Shown one piece after another: positions 14,756-23,315 of a stretch of 64,000 nt of DNA (its first letter is position 1; the number at the start of each line of letters is the position of its first letter). The notes below the pieces were generated by a model, which did no database searches, was not told where the DNA came from, and saw nothing but the letters and a program-made list of their open reading frames with translations. Source of the DNA: Mycobacterium sp. OAS707 (GTDB lineage: Bacteria > Actinomycetota > Actinomycetes > Mycobacteriales > Mycobacteriaceae); NCBI RefSeq assembly GCF_014873705.1, contig NZ_JADBDS010000004.1:666454-730453 (forward strand). Reading direction: 5' to 3'. The translations under genes were made by a program, and so were the position numbers.

Positions 14756-17317
14756 TTACCCCCGTACCGTTGGCATGCCGATGGGAACGATGCGGCCTGA
14801 TCGCTCGGTGAATTCGATGGTCGGATCGGCGACTTCCGGGGCGTTGACGAACGAGACGAACCGCGACAGCTTCTCGGGGTCCTCGAGGACACCCTTCCAC
14901 TCGCAGGCGTAGCCCGCGACGTGGCGTTCCATCGCCTCCTCGAATTCCGCTGCCAGCCCGAGCGAGTCGTTGCAGACGACCTCGCGCAGGTGATCCATGC
15001 CGCCGTCCATCGCCTCGAGCCACGGCGCCGTCCGCTGCAACCGGTCCGCGGTGCGGATGTAGAACATCAGGAACCGGTCGATGTATCGCACCAGCGTTTC
15101 GTCGTCCAGGTCGCTTGCCAGCAGTTGCGCATGCCGCGGCGACATGCCGCCGTTGCCGCACACGTAGAGGTTCCAACCCTTTTCGGTGGCGATGACGCCG
15201 ACGTCCTTGCTCTGCGCTTCCGCGCATTCACGCGCACACCCCGAAACCGCCATCTTGATCTTGTGCGGGGCCCGCAGGCCGCGGTAGCGGTTTTCGATGT
15301 TGACCGCCATGTCGACGGAGTCCTGCTGGCCGTACCGGCACCACGTGCTGCCGACGCAGCTCTTCACGGTCCGCAGCGCCTTGCCATACGCGTGGCCGGA
15401 CTCCATGCCGCCGTCGACAAGACGGCGCCAGATCTCCGGCAGTTGATCCACCCGAGCGCCGAACATGTCGATGCGCTGCCCGCCGGTGATCTTGGTGTAA
15501 AGCCCGAAGTCGCGGGCGATCTCGCCGATCAGGATCAACTGCTCAGGGGTGATCTCACCGCCTGGCGAGCGCGGCACCACGGAGTAGCTGCCGTTCTTCT
15601 GGATGTTGGCAAGGAAGTGGTCGTTGGAGTCCTGCAGCGAGGCCTGCTCACCGTCGAGGATGTGCTCCGAACTGGTCGACGCGAGGATCGACGCCACCAC
15701 GGGTTTGCATATGTCGCAACCCTTTCCGGTGCCGAACCGTTCGATCAGTCCGGTGAACGTCCGGACCGACTCGGAAGGCCCAGCGGCGACGATCGAGAAC
15801 AGCTCCGCGCGTGACTGGGAAAAGTGTTCGCACAATGCCTTTGACTGCTCGACGCCCTCGGCTTCGAGGAGTTGCTTCAGCAGCGGCACGCACGAACCAC
15901 ACGAGGTTCCCGCCTTCGTGCAGCTCTTCAGGGACGGCACGTCGCTGCAGCCGCCGGCGATCGCGTCACACAGCTCGCCCTTGGTGACGGCGTTACACGA
16001 GCAGATCTGCGCGGCCGCCGGCAGCGACCCGACACCGAGACCCGCTGCGCCCCCTTCTGATCCGGCCGGCGCGATCAACGCCATCGGGTCGCCGGGCAGT
16101 TCTTCGCCGACCATCGGCCGCAGCACGCCGTACGAGGACGCGTCACCGACGAGGATTCCGCCGAGCAGCGTCTTGGCATCGTCCGAAAGCACGAGCTTGG
16201 CGTAGGTCTGGTTGACGGCGTCGTTGACGACGACCTCGAGGCAGTTCGGCGTGGTGCCCATCGCGTCGCCGAAGCTGGCCACGTCGACACCGAGCAGTTT
16301 GAGCTTGGTCGACATATCGGCTTCGGGGAATTCTGCGGCGCCGCCGAGCAATCGATCGGCGACGACCTCCGCGCTGGTGTAGCCGGGGCCGACAAGGCCG
16401 TAGCAGCGCCCTTCGATGGCTGCCACCTCGCCGATCGCATAAACGTTCGGATCCCTTGTCGCACAGGATAAGTCGGTGAGAACGCCGCCGCGGGCGGCGA
16501 GCTCGAGACCGGCGTCTCTTGCCAGCTCGTCGCGGGGCCGGACGCCTGCCGCGAAAACGACGAGGCCTGCGTCGATCACGGTGCCATCCGAAAGCGTGAC
16601 CCGCAGCGAGTCATCGTCGGCGGACCGCCGGACGGGCCGGTTGCGCTGCGTTGGCTCGATCGACGTCGTGCCGACGCCGGTGTGCACGGTGATGCCGAGT
16701 TCGCCGATCATCCGGCCGAGCAGCGCACCGCCGGCTTCATCGAGTTGTTGTGCCATCAACCGCGGCGCCATCTCGACGACGTGCGGGGTCAGGCCGAAGG
16801 CACGCAGCGCATTCGCGGCTTCCAGACCCAGCAGCCCACCGCCGATCACGACGCCGGCCGCTGCGTGTCCCGATTTGAGCGCACGCTGCGCGTCGGCGCG
16901 GATCGCGTCGAGGTCGTCGAGGGTGCGGTACACGTGGCAGCCCGGCAGGTCGTGGCCGGGCACCGGCGGCACGAAAGCATACGAACCGGTGGCCAGCACC
17001 AGCGCGTCGTAGGTGACACGGGTTCCGTCGGCCGTGATCACCGTCCTCGCGTTACGGTCGATCTCCGCGACGCGGCTGCTGAGTCGCAGCTCGACCCTGT
17101 CATCCCCGGCGTAGTCGTTGCCGGGCAGCGCCAGTTGTGCGCGGTCCCAGTGCTCGGTGTAGCTGGTGAGTCCGACGCGGTCGTATGCGGCGTCGGACTC
17201 TTCGGCGAGCACGGTTACCTGCCAGGTTCCCTCGGTATCGCGCGACCGCAGCGCCTCGACGAACCGGTGACCGACCATGCCGTGGCCGACGACCACAACG
17301 TTTGATGAAGACCGCAT
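14756..17317 (-). CDS. nirB: Assimilatory nitrite reductase large subunit NirB
   Basis: An 853-residue cytoplasmic enzyme that reduces nitrite to ammonium with NADH. Domains: FAD/NADH oxidoreductase (about 5-400; VVVVGHGMVGHRFV and VVIGGGLLGLEAA), a BFD-like [2Fe-2S] region (Cys439, Cys441, Cys473, Cys476), a second Cys pair at CDICKP (about 534-537), and the siroheme/[4Fe-4S] reductase (about 570-840) with Cys654, Cys660, Cys694 and Cys698 in CVGSTWC and SGCAREC. The ATG at 17317 gives the same length as I recall for M. tuberculosis NirB (853); an extension of 20 residues is possible but not needed. It heads a nirB-nirD-fdxA row. No clear GlnR double box was found upstream. Confidence 0.93.
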   Translation of the reverse strand: MRSSSNVVVVGHGMVGHRFVEALRSRDTEGTWQVTVLAEESDAAYDRVGLTSYTEHWDRAQLALPGNDYAGDDRVELRLSSRVAEIDRNARTVITADGTRVTYDALVLATGSYAFVPPVPGHDLPGCHVYRTLDDLDAIRADAQRALKSGHAAAGVVIGGGLLGLEAANALRAFGLTPHVVEMAPRLMAQQLDEAGGALLGRMIGELGITVHTGVGTTSIEPTQRNRPVRRSADDDSLRVTLSDGTVIDAGLVVFAAGVRPRDELARDAGLELAARGGVLTDLSCATRDPNVYAIGEVAAIEGRCYGLVGPGYTSAEVVADRLLGGAAEFPEADMSTKLKLLGVDVASFGDAMGTTPNCLEVVVNDAVNQTYAKLVLSDDAKTLLGGILVGDASSYGVLRPMVGEELPGDPMALIAPAGSEGGAAGLGVGSLPAAAQICSCNAVTKGELCDAIAGGCSDVPSLKSCTKAGTSCGSCVPLLKQLLEAEGVEQSKALCEHFSQSRAELFSIVAAGPSESVRTFTGLIERFGTGKGCDICKPVVASILASTSSEHILDGEQASLQDSNDHFLANIQKNGSYSVVPRSPGGEITPEQLILIGEIARDFGLYTKITGGQRIDMFGARVDQLPEIWRRLVDGGMESGHAYGKALRTVKSCVGSTWCRYGQQDSVDMAVNIENRYRGLRAPHKIKMAVSGCARECAEAQSKDVGVIATEKGWNLYVCGNGGMSPRHAQLLASDLDDETLVRYIDRFLMFYIRTADRLQRTAPWLEAMDGGMDHLREVVCNDSLGLAAEFEEAMERHVAGYACEWKGVLEDPEKLSRFVSFVNAPEVADPTIEFTERSGRIVPIGMPTVRG

Positions 17318-17429
17318 GCAGCCGAGGTTAAGCAGCGGATATTGCCGAAATGTCGCCTGATGTGAACCCGCCATCACGGACTGCTCACCGTCGCCGCCAG
17401 ACGCATGTGAGCGGTCGGCGGCCGGCTGC

Positions 17430-17798
17430 CTAGATGTGGCCTGCGTTGGTCGGTGTGGTCGTCAGGTACGGATTTGTGATCGTGCTCGACGTCGTGGTCT
17501 CGTCGCCGGGGCCGTCATCGGATGGCGTCGACGCCGGCGGCCCGGTCACGATCGGATTGTCCTGGCTGGTTTGCACACTCGGCAGGGTGTAGCTGCTGCT
17601 CGACGACGAGCTGGTCGTGTACGTCGACGAGGTGTCAGACGACGGCGGCAGATCGGTTGGCTCAGGCGGCCGCGACGAGTTGTCGGCAGTGTGGATCACC
17701 GCCCACACCAGGATCGCCAGCAGCACGACGGCAGCCACCCCGGCGGCCACTATCACGGGTTGCTGGTCGTGCCAGCTGCCGTCGTCGTCAGGGCTCAC
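17430..17798 (-). CDS. Membrane-anchored Ser/Thr-rich protein of unknown function
   Basis: A 122-residue protein I do not recognise. Residues 1-15 are acidic and polar (cytoplasmic side), 16-36 form one hydrophobic helix (VIVAAGVAAVVLLAILVWAVI), and 37-122 are an outside tail rich in Ser, Thr and Pro, including a run of Ser. The shape suggests a single-pass anchor with a possibly O-mannosylated, wall-spanning tail. The start is GTG at 17798, 9 bases after the PEP-mutase-like gene on the same strand, so they probably form an operon. Functional meaning is unknown. Confidence 0.6.
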   Translation of the reverse strand: MSPDDDGSWHDQQPVIVAAGVAAVVLLAILVWAVIHTADNSSRPPEPTDLPPSSDTSSTYTTSSSSSSSYTLPSVQTSQDNPIVTGPPASTPSDDGPGDETTTSSTITNPYLTTTPTNAGHI

Positions 17799-17807
17799 GC
17801 CGGAATG

Positions 17808-18566
17808 CTAAGCCCAGCGGGCCAGCATCTCCTTCGAGTACGCCGAAAGCGCCCGCTGCCAAAACGGGCCGAAGCTGATCCGGCCGACGCCAAGCGGCCC
17901 GAAGGACGCGGGATCGTCCTGTTCGGGCACTGCGATCGCGTTGATCGGCAGAGGAAGCTCAGTTGCCAAGCGCCGCAACGTATCCGGGTCGTGTCGACCA
18001 ACCGGATACAGTGAATCCGCTCCGGCGGCCGCCGCCTCTTTCATGCGCGCGATTGCGCGATCCACCCGATCGGACTCGTCACCGTCCTGGCGCAGGAACA
18101 GATCCGTGCGGGCGTTGACCACCACGTGCACGCCGGCGGTATCGGCCGCCTTGCGCAGTGCGCCGACAAGCTCGGCGTGCTCGCTTGACGACCGCAGCCG
18201 TCCGCCTTCGCTGTGCACGGTGTCCTCGATGTTGAGGCCGACCGCGCCTGCCTCCAGCAGACCGGTGATCAGCCGGGTGGCCGGTTCGGCGTAGCCCGAT
18301 TCCAGGTCGACGGACACCGGCACGTCGACGGCGGAGGTGATCTGCTTGACGCGGGTCACCACGTCGTCGAACGACATGCCCTCCGCGTCGGCCTTGCCAA
18401 CCGAATCGGCCATCGGGTGGCTGCCCACCGTCAGCGCGACGAAGCCGGCGTCGACCGCCAGCCGGGCCGACCACGCGTCCCACACCGTCGGCAGAACCAC
18501 CGGATTGCCCGGCTGGTGCAGGGCCAGCAATGTATCTGCGCGCTGCTTGAGGACCTCGCTGGACAT
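17808..18566 (-). CDS. Isocitrate lyase/PEP mutase family protein
   Basis: A 252-residue TIM-barrel enzyme of the PEP mutase/isocitrate lyase superfamily. Signs are LPTVWDAWSARLAVDAGF near the N terminus, the VPVSVDLESGY metal-binding stretch around residues 80-92, GLNIEDTVHSEG and VVNARTD. The KKCGH-type lyase loop of true isocitrate lyase is not present. Relatives include phosphonopyruvate, oxaloacetate and 2-methylisocitrate processing enzymes, so the substrate stays open. A strong GGAGGT ribosome site precedes the ATG at 18566. It is divergent from the sdh operon and probably heads a two-gene unit with the Ser/Thr-rich protein. Confidence 0.8.
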   Translation of the reverse strand: MSSEVLKQRADTLLALHQPGNPVVLPTVWDAWSARLAVDAGFVALTVGSHPMADSVGKADAEGMSFDDVVTRVKQITSAVDVPVSVDLESGYAEPATRLITGLLEAGAVGLNIEDTVHSEGGRLRSSSEHAELVGALRKAADTAGVHVVVNARTDLFLRQDGDESDRVDRAIARMKEAAAAGADSLYPVGRHDPDTLRRLATELPLPINAIAVPEQDDPASFGPLGVGRISFGPFWQRALSAYSKEMLARWA

Positions 18567-18615
18567 AGACCTACCTCCGGTTCGCTGACGTGACCTGTCT
18601 CACTCCAAACCCCCT

Positions 18616-18630
18616 GATGTAACTAACATC
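18616..18630. promoter_or_regulatory. Inverted repeat in the sdh1 promoter region
   Basis: GATGT and ACATC flank an AACTA centre (18616-18630). A second inverted repeat, GGGTGTC (18631-18637) with GACACCC (18652-18658), follows and ends 9 bases before the AAGGAGG ribosome site of the first sdh gene. One could be an operator and the other a leader hairpin. No regulator can be named; the TGTGA at 18642 lacks the second half of a CRP site. Confidence 0.35.
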
Positions 18631-18677
18631 GGGTGTCGTACTGTGATCCGAGACACCCTTCAGCCCAAGGAGGTCAA

Positions 18678-18968
18678 ATGTCGAGCACTACCGAACTTAC
18701 CGAGCTGCACGAGCTAATCGGAAGCCTGCGGCGGTGCGTGACATCGTTGGCGTCGAAGTACGGGGACAGCCCCGCAACCCGCCGCATTGTCAATGACGCC
18801 GAACGCATTCTCAACGACATCGACCGACTCGACATCGACGCCGAGGAGCTGGAGCTCACCCGGGGCGTGACGCGCCATCACCACGGCGCCGAGAAGATCA
18901 CCATCCCCGACACCCCCTACGACACCGCCTTCTGGGGCGATGAGGACGACAGAGGAGTCGCCGGCTAG
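18678..18968 (+). CDS. Small Sdh1-operon protein (Rv0250c-like)
   Basis: A 96-residue acidic soluble protein at the head of the sdh1 operon. It begins MSSTTELTELHELIGSLRRC; residues 5-65 look helical (heptad-like LHELIGSLRRCVTSL and AERILNDIDRLDIDAEEL), followed by an RHHHGAEK stretch and a conserved-looking DTPYDTAFWGDEDD end. M. tuberculosis Rv0250c (97 residues) lies in the same place and is of unknown function; assembly or regulation of the complex is my inference from context. The ATG at 18678 has a very strong AAGGAGG site; the upstream ATG at 18633 does not. Confidence 0.75.
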   Translation: MSSTTELTELHELIGSLRRCVTSLASKYGDSPATRRIVNDAERILNDIDRLDIDAEELELTRGVTRHHHGAEKITIPDTPYDTAFWGDEDDRGVAG

Positions 18969-19013
18969 CGCCGCGGCCACCTCAGCGGGACATAACCACA
19001 CCGAAAGGGAAAC

Positions 19014-19835
19014 GTGAGCGCACCCACCGCCGACCGCAAAGCGACCGGCGTCTTTTCACCGAGCCGTGCCCAGATTCCAGAGCGCACCCTGCGCACCGAC
19101 CGGTGGTGGCAGTCACCGCTGATCGTCGACCTTGGCTTCGCGGTCTTTTTGATCTACGCGACGGTGCGGGCGTTCCTGCAGAACAACTACTACGTCCCCC
19201 AGTACCACTACCTGACGCCGTTCTACTCGCCGTGCATCAGCAAGGGTTGCGTCCCTGAGGCCAGTCACTTCTGGCCGCAGATCCTGCCCGACGTGTGGTG
19301 GTTGCCCTACGCGGCGATGACACTGCCGTTCCTACTGCTGTTCCGGCTGACCTGCTACTACTACCGCGGCGCCTACTACCGGTCGGTGTGGCAGGCACCC
19401 ACCGCATGCGCAGTGGCCGAGCCCCACGCGAAATACACTGGTGAGACACGGTTTCCGTTGATCCTGCAGAACTCGCATCGCTATTTCTTCTACATCGCGG
19501 CGCTCATCTCGGTGATCAACACCTACGACGCGATCATCGCCTTCCAGTCACCATCGGGCTTTGGCTTCGGCCTGGGCAACGTCATCCTCGTCATCAACGT
19601 CGTCCTGTTGTGGACGTACACGCTGTCGTGCCACTCCTGCCGCCACGTCGTCGGCGGGCGCCTCAAGAATTTCTCCAAACACCCTGTGCGCTACTGGTTC
19701 TGGACCCAGGTGAGCGCGTTGAACACCAGGCACAAGACATACGCATGGATCACCCTTGGGACGCTGATACTCACCGATCTCTACATCGCTGTGGTGGCCA
19801 GCGGCACCATTTCCGATCTCAGATTCATTGGCTGA
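19014..19835 (+). CDS. sdhC: Succinate dehydrogenase 1 membrane subunit (SdhC)
   Basis: A 273-residue membrane anchor with about five hydrophobic segments (near 37-55, 93-112, 156-178, 186-205 and 246-263). It is larger than classical SdhC and matches the Rv0249c type. The M. smegmatis Sdh1 structure was reported to hold a Rieske-type [2Fe-2S] cluster inside the membrane subunit. Here candidate ligands are visible as Cys74, Cys79 and His85 after helix 1 and Cys206, His207, Cys209 and His211 (SCHSCRH) after helix 4. The GTG at 19014 follows a GAAAGGGA ribosome site. It sits between the small leader protein and sdhA; there is no separate SdhD gene. Confidence 0.85.
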   Translation: MSAPTADRKATGVFSPSRAQIPERTLRTDRWWQSPLIVDLGFAVFLIYATVRAFLQNNYYVPQYHYLTPFYSPCISKGCVPEASHFWPQILPDVWWLPYAAMTLPFLLLFRLTCYYYRGAYYRSVWQAPTACAVAEPHAKYTGETRFPLILQNSHRYFFYIAALISVINTYDAIIAFQSPSGFGFGLGNVILVINVVLLWTYTLSCHSCRHVVGGRLKNFSKHPVRYWFWTQVSALNTRHKTYAWITLGTLILTDLYIAVVASGTISDLRFIG

Positions 19836-19872
19836 CAGACTTTTCCGAGAGCAACAGTAGTGAGGTTTATTT

Positions 19873-21786
19873 ATGGCTGACATCGAACGGCACGAATACG
19901 ACGTGGTCGTGATCGGTGCCGGCGGCGCGGGTTTACGTGCTGTCATCGAGGCACGCGAACGCGGTTTGAAGGTCGCCGTGGTCTGTAAGTCGTTGTTCGG
20001 CAAGGCACACACCGTGATGGCCGAGGGCGGCTGCGCGGCGGCGATGGGCAATGCCAACCCGAAGGACAACTGGCAGGTCCACTTCAAAGACACCATGCGC
20101 GGCGGGAAGTTCCTGAACAACTGGCGGATGGCCGAACTGCACGCCAAGGAGGCCCCCGACCGCGTCTGGGAGCTGGAAACCTACGGGGCGCTGTTCGACC
20201 GCACCAAGGACGGCCGCATCAGCCAGCGCAACTTCGGTGGACACACCTACCCGCGCCTGGCCCACGTCGGCGACCGCACCGGGCTGGAGATCATCCGCAC
20301 CCTCCAGCAGAAGATCGTCTCGCTGCAGCAGGAGGACAAGGCCGAGTTCGGCGACTACGAGGCCCGCATCAAGGTTTTCCACGAGTGCACCATCACCGAC
20401 CTGATCAAGGATGGGGATCGGATCGCGGGAGCCTTCGGCTACTGGCGCGAGAGCGGACGCTTCATCCTGTTCGAGACGCCTGCCGTGGTGATGGCCACCG
20501 GCGGAATCGGCAAGTCCTACAAGGTGACCTCGAACTCATGGGAGTACACCGGCGACGGGCATGCGCTTGCGCTGCGCGCAGGCGCGACGCTGATCAACAT
20601 GGAGTTCGTCCAGTTCCACCCGACGGGCATGGTGTGGCCGCCCAGCGTGAAGGGCATCCTCGTCACCGAGGGTGTACGCGGCGACGGCGGAGTGCTGAAG
20701 AACTCCGAAGGCACCCGGTTCATGTTCGATTACATCCCGCCGGTGTTCAAAGGTCAGTACGCGGAGAGCATCGAAGAGGCCGACCAGTGGCTCAAGGACA
20801 ACGACTCCGCGCGCCGCACCCCCGACCTGCTGCCCCGCGACGAGGTGGCCCGCGCCATCAACTCCGAGGTGAAGGCCGGGCGTAATTCGCCGCACGGTGG
20901 CGTGTTCCTCGACATCGCGTCGCGGCTGCCCGCCGAGGAGATCAAGCGCAGGCTGCCGTCGATGTACCACCAGTTCATGGAGCTGGCCGAGGTCGACATC
21001 ACCAAGGAGCCGATGGAAGTAGGGCCGACCTGCCACTACGTGATGGGCGGCATCGAGGTCGACCCCGACACCGGCGCCGCCAAGACGCCCGGACTGTTCG
21101 CCGCCGGCGAGTGCTCCGGCGGCATGCACGGCAGCAACCGGCTGGGCGGCAATTCGCTGTCGGACCTGCTGGTCTTCGGCCGCCGCGCCGGCCTCGGCGC
21201 TTCCGATTACGTGCGGGCGCTGCCGGAGCGGCCCAAGGTCTCCGACGAGGCCCTCGCGGACGCTTCCAAGCTGGCGTTGGCGCCGTTCGACGGCCCGACC
21301 AACGGCGATCGCGCCGAGAACCCCTACACGCTGCAACTCGACCTTCAAGACACGATGAACAACCTGGTCGGCATCATCCGCAAGGCCGATGAGGTGACCG
21401 AGGCGCTGGACAGGCTGCAGGAGTTGCGCGAGCGCTACAAGAAGGTCCAGGTTGAAGGCCATCGGCAGTTCAACCCGGGTTGGCATCTGGCCATCGACCT
21501 GCGCAACATGCTGCTGGTCAGCGAGTGCATCGCGAAGGCCGCGCTGGAGCGCACGGAGAGCCGCGGTGGCCACACCCGCGACGACTACCCGTCGATGGAC
21601 GCGTCGTGGCGCAAGACGCTTCTGGTGTGCCGCGCCGAGGGTGACACCGTGGTGCCCGACATCAGCATCACCCATGAGGACCAGGTGCCGATGCGCGATG
21701 ACCTCCTCGAGCTCGTCGACATCGAGGAACTCGAGAAGTACTTCACCCCAGACGAACTCGTCAACCACCCGGCAAGGAGAAGCTGA
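19873..21786 (+). CDS. sdhA: Succinate dehydrogenase 1 flavoprotein subunit (SdhA)
   Basis: A 637-residue FAD protein that oxidises succinate to fumarate at the cytoplasmic face. It has the dinucleotide fold VVVIGAGGAGLRAVIEA, the covalent-flavin site His46 in KAHTVMAEGG, the substrate-side QFHPTGM block and the capping/FAD motif GGMHGSNRLGGNSLSDLLVFG. It ends in a charged tail typical of the soluble-domain C terminus. M. tuberculosis Rv0248c is the counterpart, sometimes labelled fumarate reductase. It overlaps sdhB by one base (TGATG), so expression is coupled. Confidence 0.93.
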   Translation: MADIERHEYDVVVIGAGGAGLRAVIEARERGLKVAVVCKSLFGKAHTVMAEGGCAAAMGNANPKDNWQVHFKDTMRGGKFLNNWRMAELHAKEAPDRVWELETYGALFDRTKDGRISQRNFGGHTYPRLAHVGDRTGLEIIRTLQQKIVSLQQEDKAEFGDYEARIKVFHECTITDLIKDGDRIAGAFGYWRESGRFILFETPAVVMATGGIGKSYKVTSNSWEYTGDGHALALRAGATLINMEFVQFHPTGMVWPPSVKGILVTEGVRGDGGVLKNSEGTRFMFDYIPPVFKGQYAESIEEADQWLKDNDSARRTPDLLPRDEVARAINSEVKAGRNSPHGGVFLDIASRLPAEEIKRRLPSMYHQFMELAEVDITKEPMEVGPTCHYVMGGIEVDPDTGAAKTPGLFAAGECSGGMHGSNRLGGNSLSDLLVFGRRAGLGASDYVRALPERPKVSDEALADASKLALAPFDGPTNGDRAENPYTLQLDLQDTMNNLVGIIRKADEVTEALDRLQELRERYKKVQVEGHRQFNPGWHLAIDLRNMLLVSECIAKAALERTESRGGHTRDDYPSMDASWRKTLLVCRAEGDTVVPDISITHEDQVPMRDDLLELVDIEELEKYFTPDELVNHPARRS

Positions 21787-22538
21787 TGGCCTATCAAGCG
21801 AAGCTGCGGGTGTGGCGTGGTGACGACGACGGCGGCGCGCTGCAGGACTTCTCCGTGGACGTCAACGAGGGCGAGGTGGTGCTCGACATCATCCATCGCC
21901 TGCAGCAGACGCAGGCAGGCGACCTGGCGGTCCGGTGGAACTGCAAGGCAGGCAAGTGCGGTTCCTGCTCGGCCGAGATCAACGGCAGGCCGAAGTTGAT
22001 GTGCATGACCCGGATGTCCACGTTCGACCCGGCCGACACCATCACGATCACGCCGTTGCGGACGTTCCCCGTCATTCGCGACCTGGTCACCGATGTGTCG
22101 TTCAACTACGAAAAGGCCAGGGAGATACCGTCATTCGCGCCGCCGAAGGATCTGCAGCCGGGCGAGTACCGGATGATGCAGGAGGACGTGAACCGGTCAC
22201 AGGAGTTCCGCAAGTGCATCGAGTGCTTCCTGTGCCAGAACACCTGCCACGTCGTGCGTGACCACGAAGAGAACAAGCAGGCGTTCGCCGGTCCGCGGTA
22301 TCTGATGCGCCAGACCGAACTCGACATGCATCCGCTCGACACGCACGACCGTCGTGCGGTGCAGGCGCAGGAGGAAAACGGCCTTGGCTTCTGCAACATC
22401 ACCAAGTGCTGCACCGAGGTCTGCCCCGAGCACATCAAGATCACGGACAACGCGCTGATCCCGCTCAAGGAGCGGGCGGCCGATCGCAAGTACGACCCGA
22501 TCGTGTGGCTCGGCGACAAGCTGTTCCGACGGAGCTGA
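21786..22538 (+). CDS. sdhB: Succinate dehydrogenase 1 iron-sulfur subunit (SdhB)
   Basis: A 250-residue electron-transfer subunit. The N-terminal ferredoxin domain carries the [2Fe-2S] set in WNCKAGKCGSCSAEI with a later LMCMTRM, and the C-terminal domain carries the [4Fe-4S]/[3Fe-4S] sets CIECFLCQNTC and CNITKCCTEVCPEHIK. It passes electrons from SdhA to the membrane subunit. It is the last clear enzyme gene of the operon; the counterpart is M. tuberculosis Rv0247c. The stop is followed by a GGGTAC at 22543 with a weak GTTCC 15 bases before it, a poor SigF-like match. Confidence 0.93.
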   Translation: MAYQAKLRVWRGDDDGGALQDFSVDVNEGEVVLDIIHRLQQTQAGDLAVRWNCKAGKCGSCSAEINGRPKLMCMTRMSTFDPADTITITPLRTFPVIRDLVTDVSFNYEKAREIPSFAPPKDLQPGEYRMMQEDVNRSQEFRKCIECFLCQNTCHVVRDHEENKQAFAGPRYLMRQTELDMHPLDTHDRRAVQAQEENGLGFCNITKCCTEVCPEHIKITDNALIPLKERAADRKYDPIVWLGDKLFRRS

Positions 22539-22589
22539 GCGCGGGTACTCTCGCAGAAAAGCGGCCAATCAACGACGAAAGGCAGCGCA

Positions 22590-22751
22590 ATGCCCCTGCG
22601 AGAGCCCAGAAGCATCAATGACATTCGTACCGCGATTCGTGAGCTGAGCACACGCGCGGAGCTGGCCCGCAAAGAAGGCAGGCCGGCCGACGCTGAAGAA
22701 CTCGAACAGCGCGTCCAGGGCTATCGCGAGGAGCTTGCCGACCGTCCCTGA
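22590..22751 (+). CDS. Small 53-residue helical protein downstream of sdhB
   Basis: A short ORF not covered by usual length limits. The ATG at 22590 has a GAAAGG site 7 bases before it, 51 bases after the sdhB stop on the same strand. The product begins MPLREPRSINDIRTAIREL and reads as two amphipathic charged helices (TRAELARKEGRPADAEELEQ region) ending YREELADRP. It is rich in Arg, Glu and Ala with no Cys and no membrane segment. I do not recognise a family. It could be a small accessory of the sdh1 operon or an independent small protein. Confidence 0.55.
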   Translation: MPLREPRSINDIRTAIRELSTRAELARKEGRPADAEELEQRVQGYREELADRP

Positions 22752-22761
22752 ACCGGCACCG

Positions 22762-23247
22762 CTAGGCGCCGAGCCGACGAAATGTGCTGCGGTGAAACAC
22801 AATCGGCGGCACGTCGGCATGCACGGTGATATCGCTGACCCGCAGAATCACTATGGTGTGATCGCCGGCAGGGACCAGCTGCTCGATCGCGCTTTCCAGC
22901 CACACACTCGTACCGGAGATGAATACCGCACCCGACTCCCGCGACACGGTCTCCAGGCCCGCGAACCGGTCGCCTGTCTTGGCTGCCAGCGTGCGGGCGG
23001 CGGCATCGTGGGCCTCGCCGAGCACGCTGATGCCCAGTGCGGGCAGGCCCTTCAGCTTCGGCCACGTCTCGGAGGTGTTCTGTACGCAAAACGACACCAG
23101 CGGCGGGTCGAGTGACACCGGGACAAACGTGCTTGCCGCCAGCCCGATCCTGGTGCCGTCTACCTCCGCGGCTATCGCGATGACGCCGGAGGGGAAATGC
23201 CCGAACGCTTCCCGCAGCGTGGTCGGGGTGAGATCGGTATCGCTCAT
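22762..23247 (-). CDS. Flavin reductase-like FMN-binding oxidoreductase
   Basis: A 161-residue split-barrel flavin reductase (HpaC/flavin reductase-like) that should bind FMN or FAD and reduce it with NAD(P)H. Signs are LREAFGHFPSGVIAI at the N terminus, GLAASTFVPVSLDPPLVSFCVQ in the middle, GISVLGEAHDAAAR and HTIVILRV near the end. I chose the ATG at 23247 because a GGAG lies just upstream; two ATG codons lie 9 and 15 bases further up. It matches Rv0245 in position. The 3' end meets the small ORF after sdhB head on with 10 bases between. Confidence 0.8.
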   Translation of the reverse strand: MSDTDLTPTTLREAFGHFPSGVIAIAAEVDGTRIGLAASTFVPVSLDPPLVSFCVQNTSETWPKLKGLPALGISVLGEAHDAAARTLAAKTGDRFAGLETVSRESGAVFISGTSVWLESAIEQLVPAGDHTIVILRVSDITVHADVPPIVFHRSTFRRLGA

Positions 23248-23315
23248 CGACTCCATCTTCACACGCGGCCGGTAGCGGTGACCATCGTCGCGCTCACGGT
23301 AGCCTGTGGCCCGAT

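Noticed and set aside
17318..17429. GlnR double box before nirB
   Set aside because: Only loosely similar pieces (GTTCAC, GACAT) were found, with irregular spacing; not strong enough to list as a site.
18642..18657. CRP-like site before sdh1 (TGTGA half)
   Set aside because: The second half reads ACACC rather than TCACA, so only half the site is there.
22543..22548. SigF-like promoter for the 53-residue ORF
   Set aside because: GGGTAC is present but the -35 is GTTCC with a 15-base spacer, too far from the pattern.
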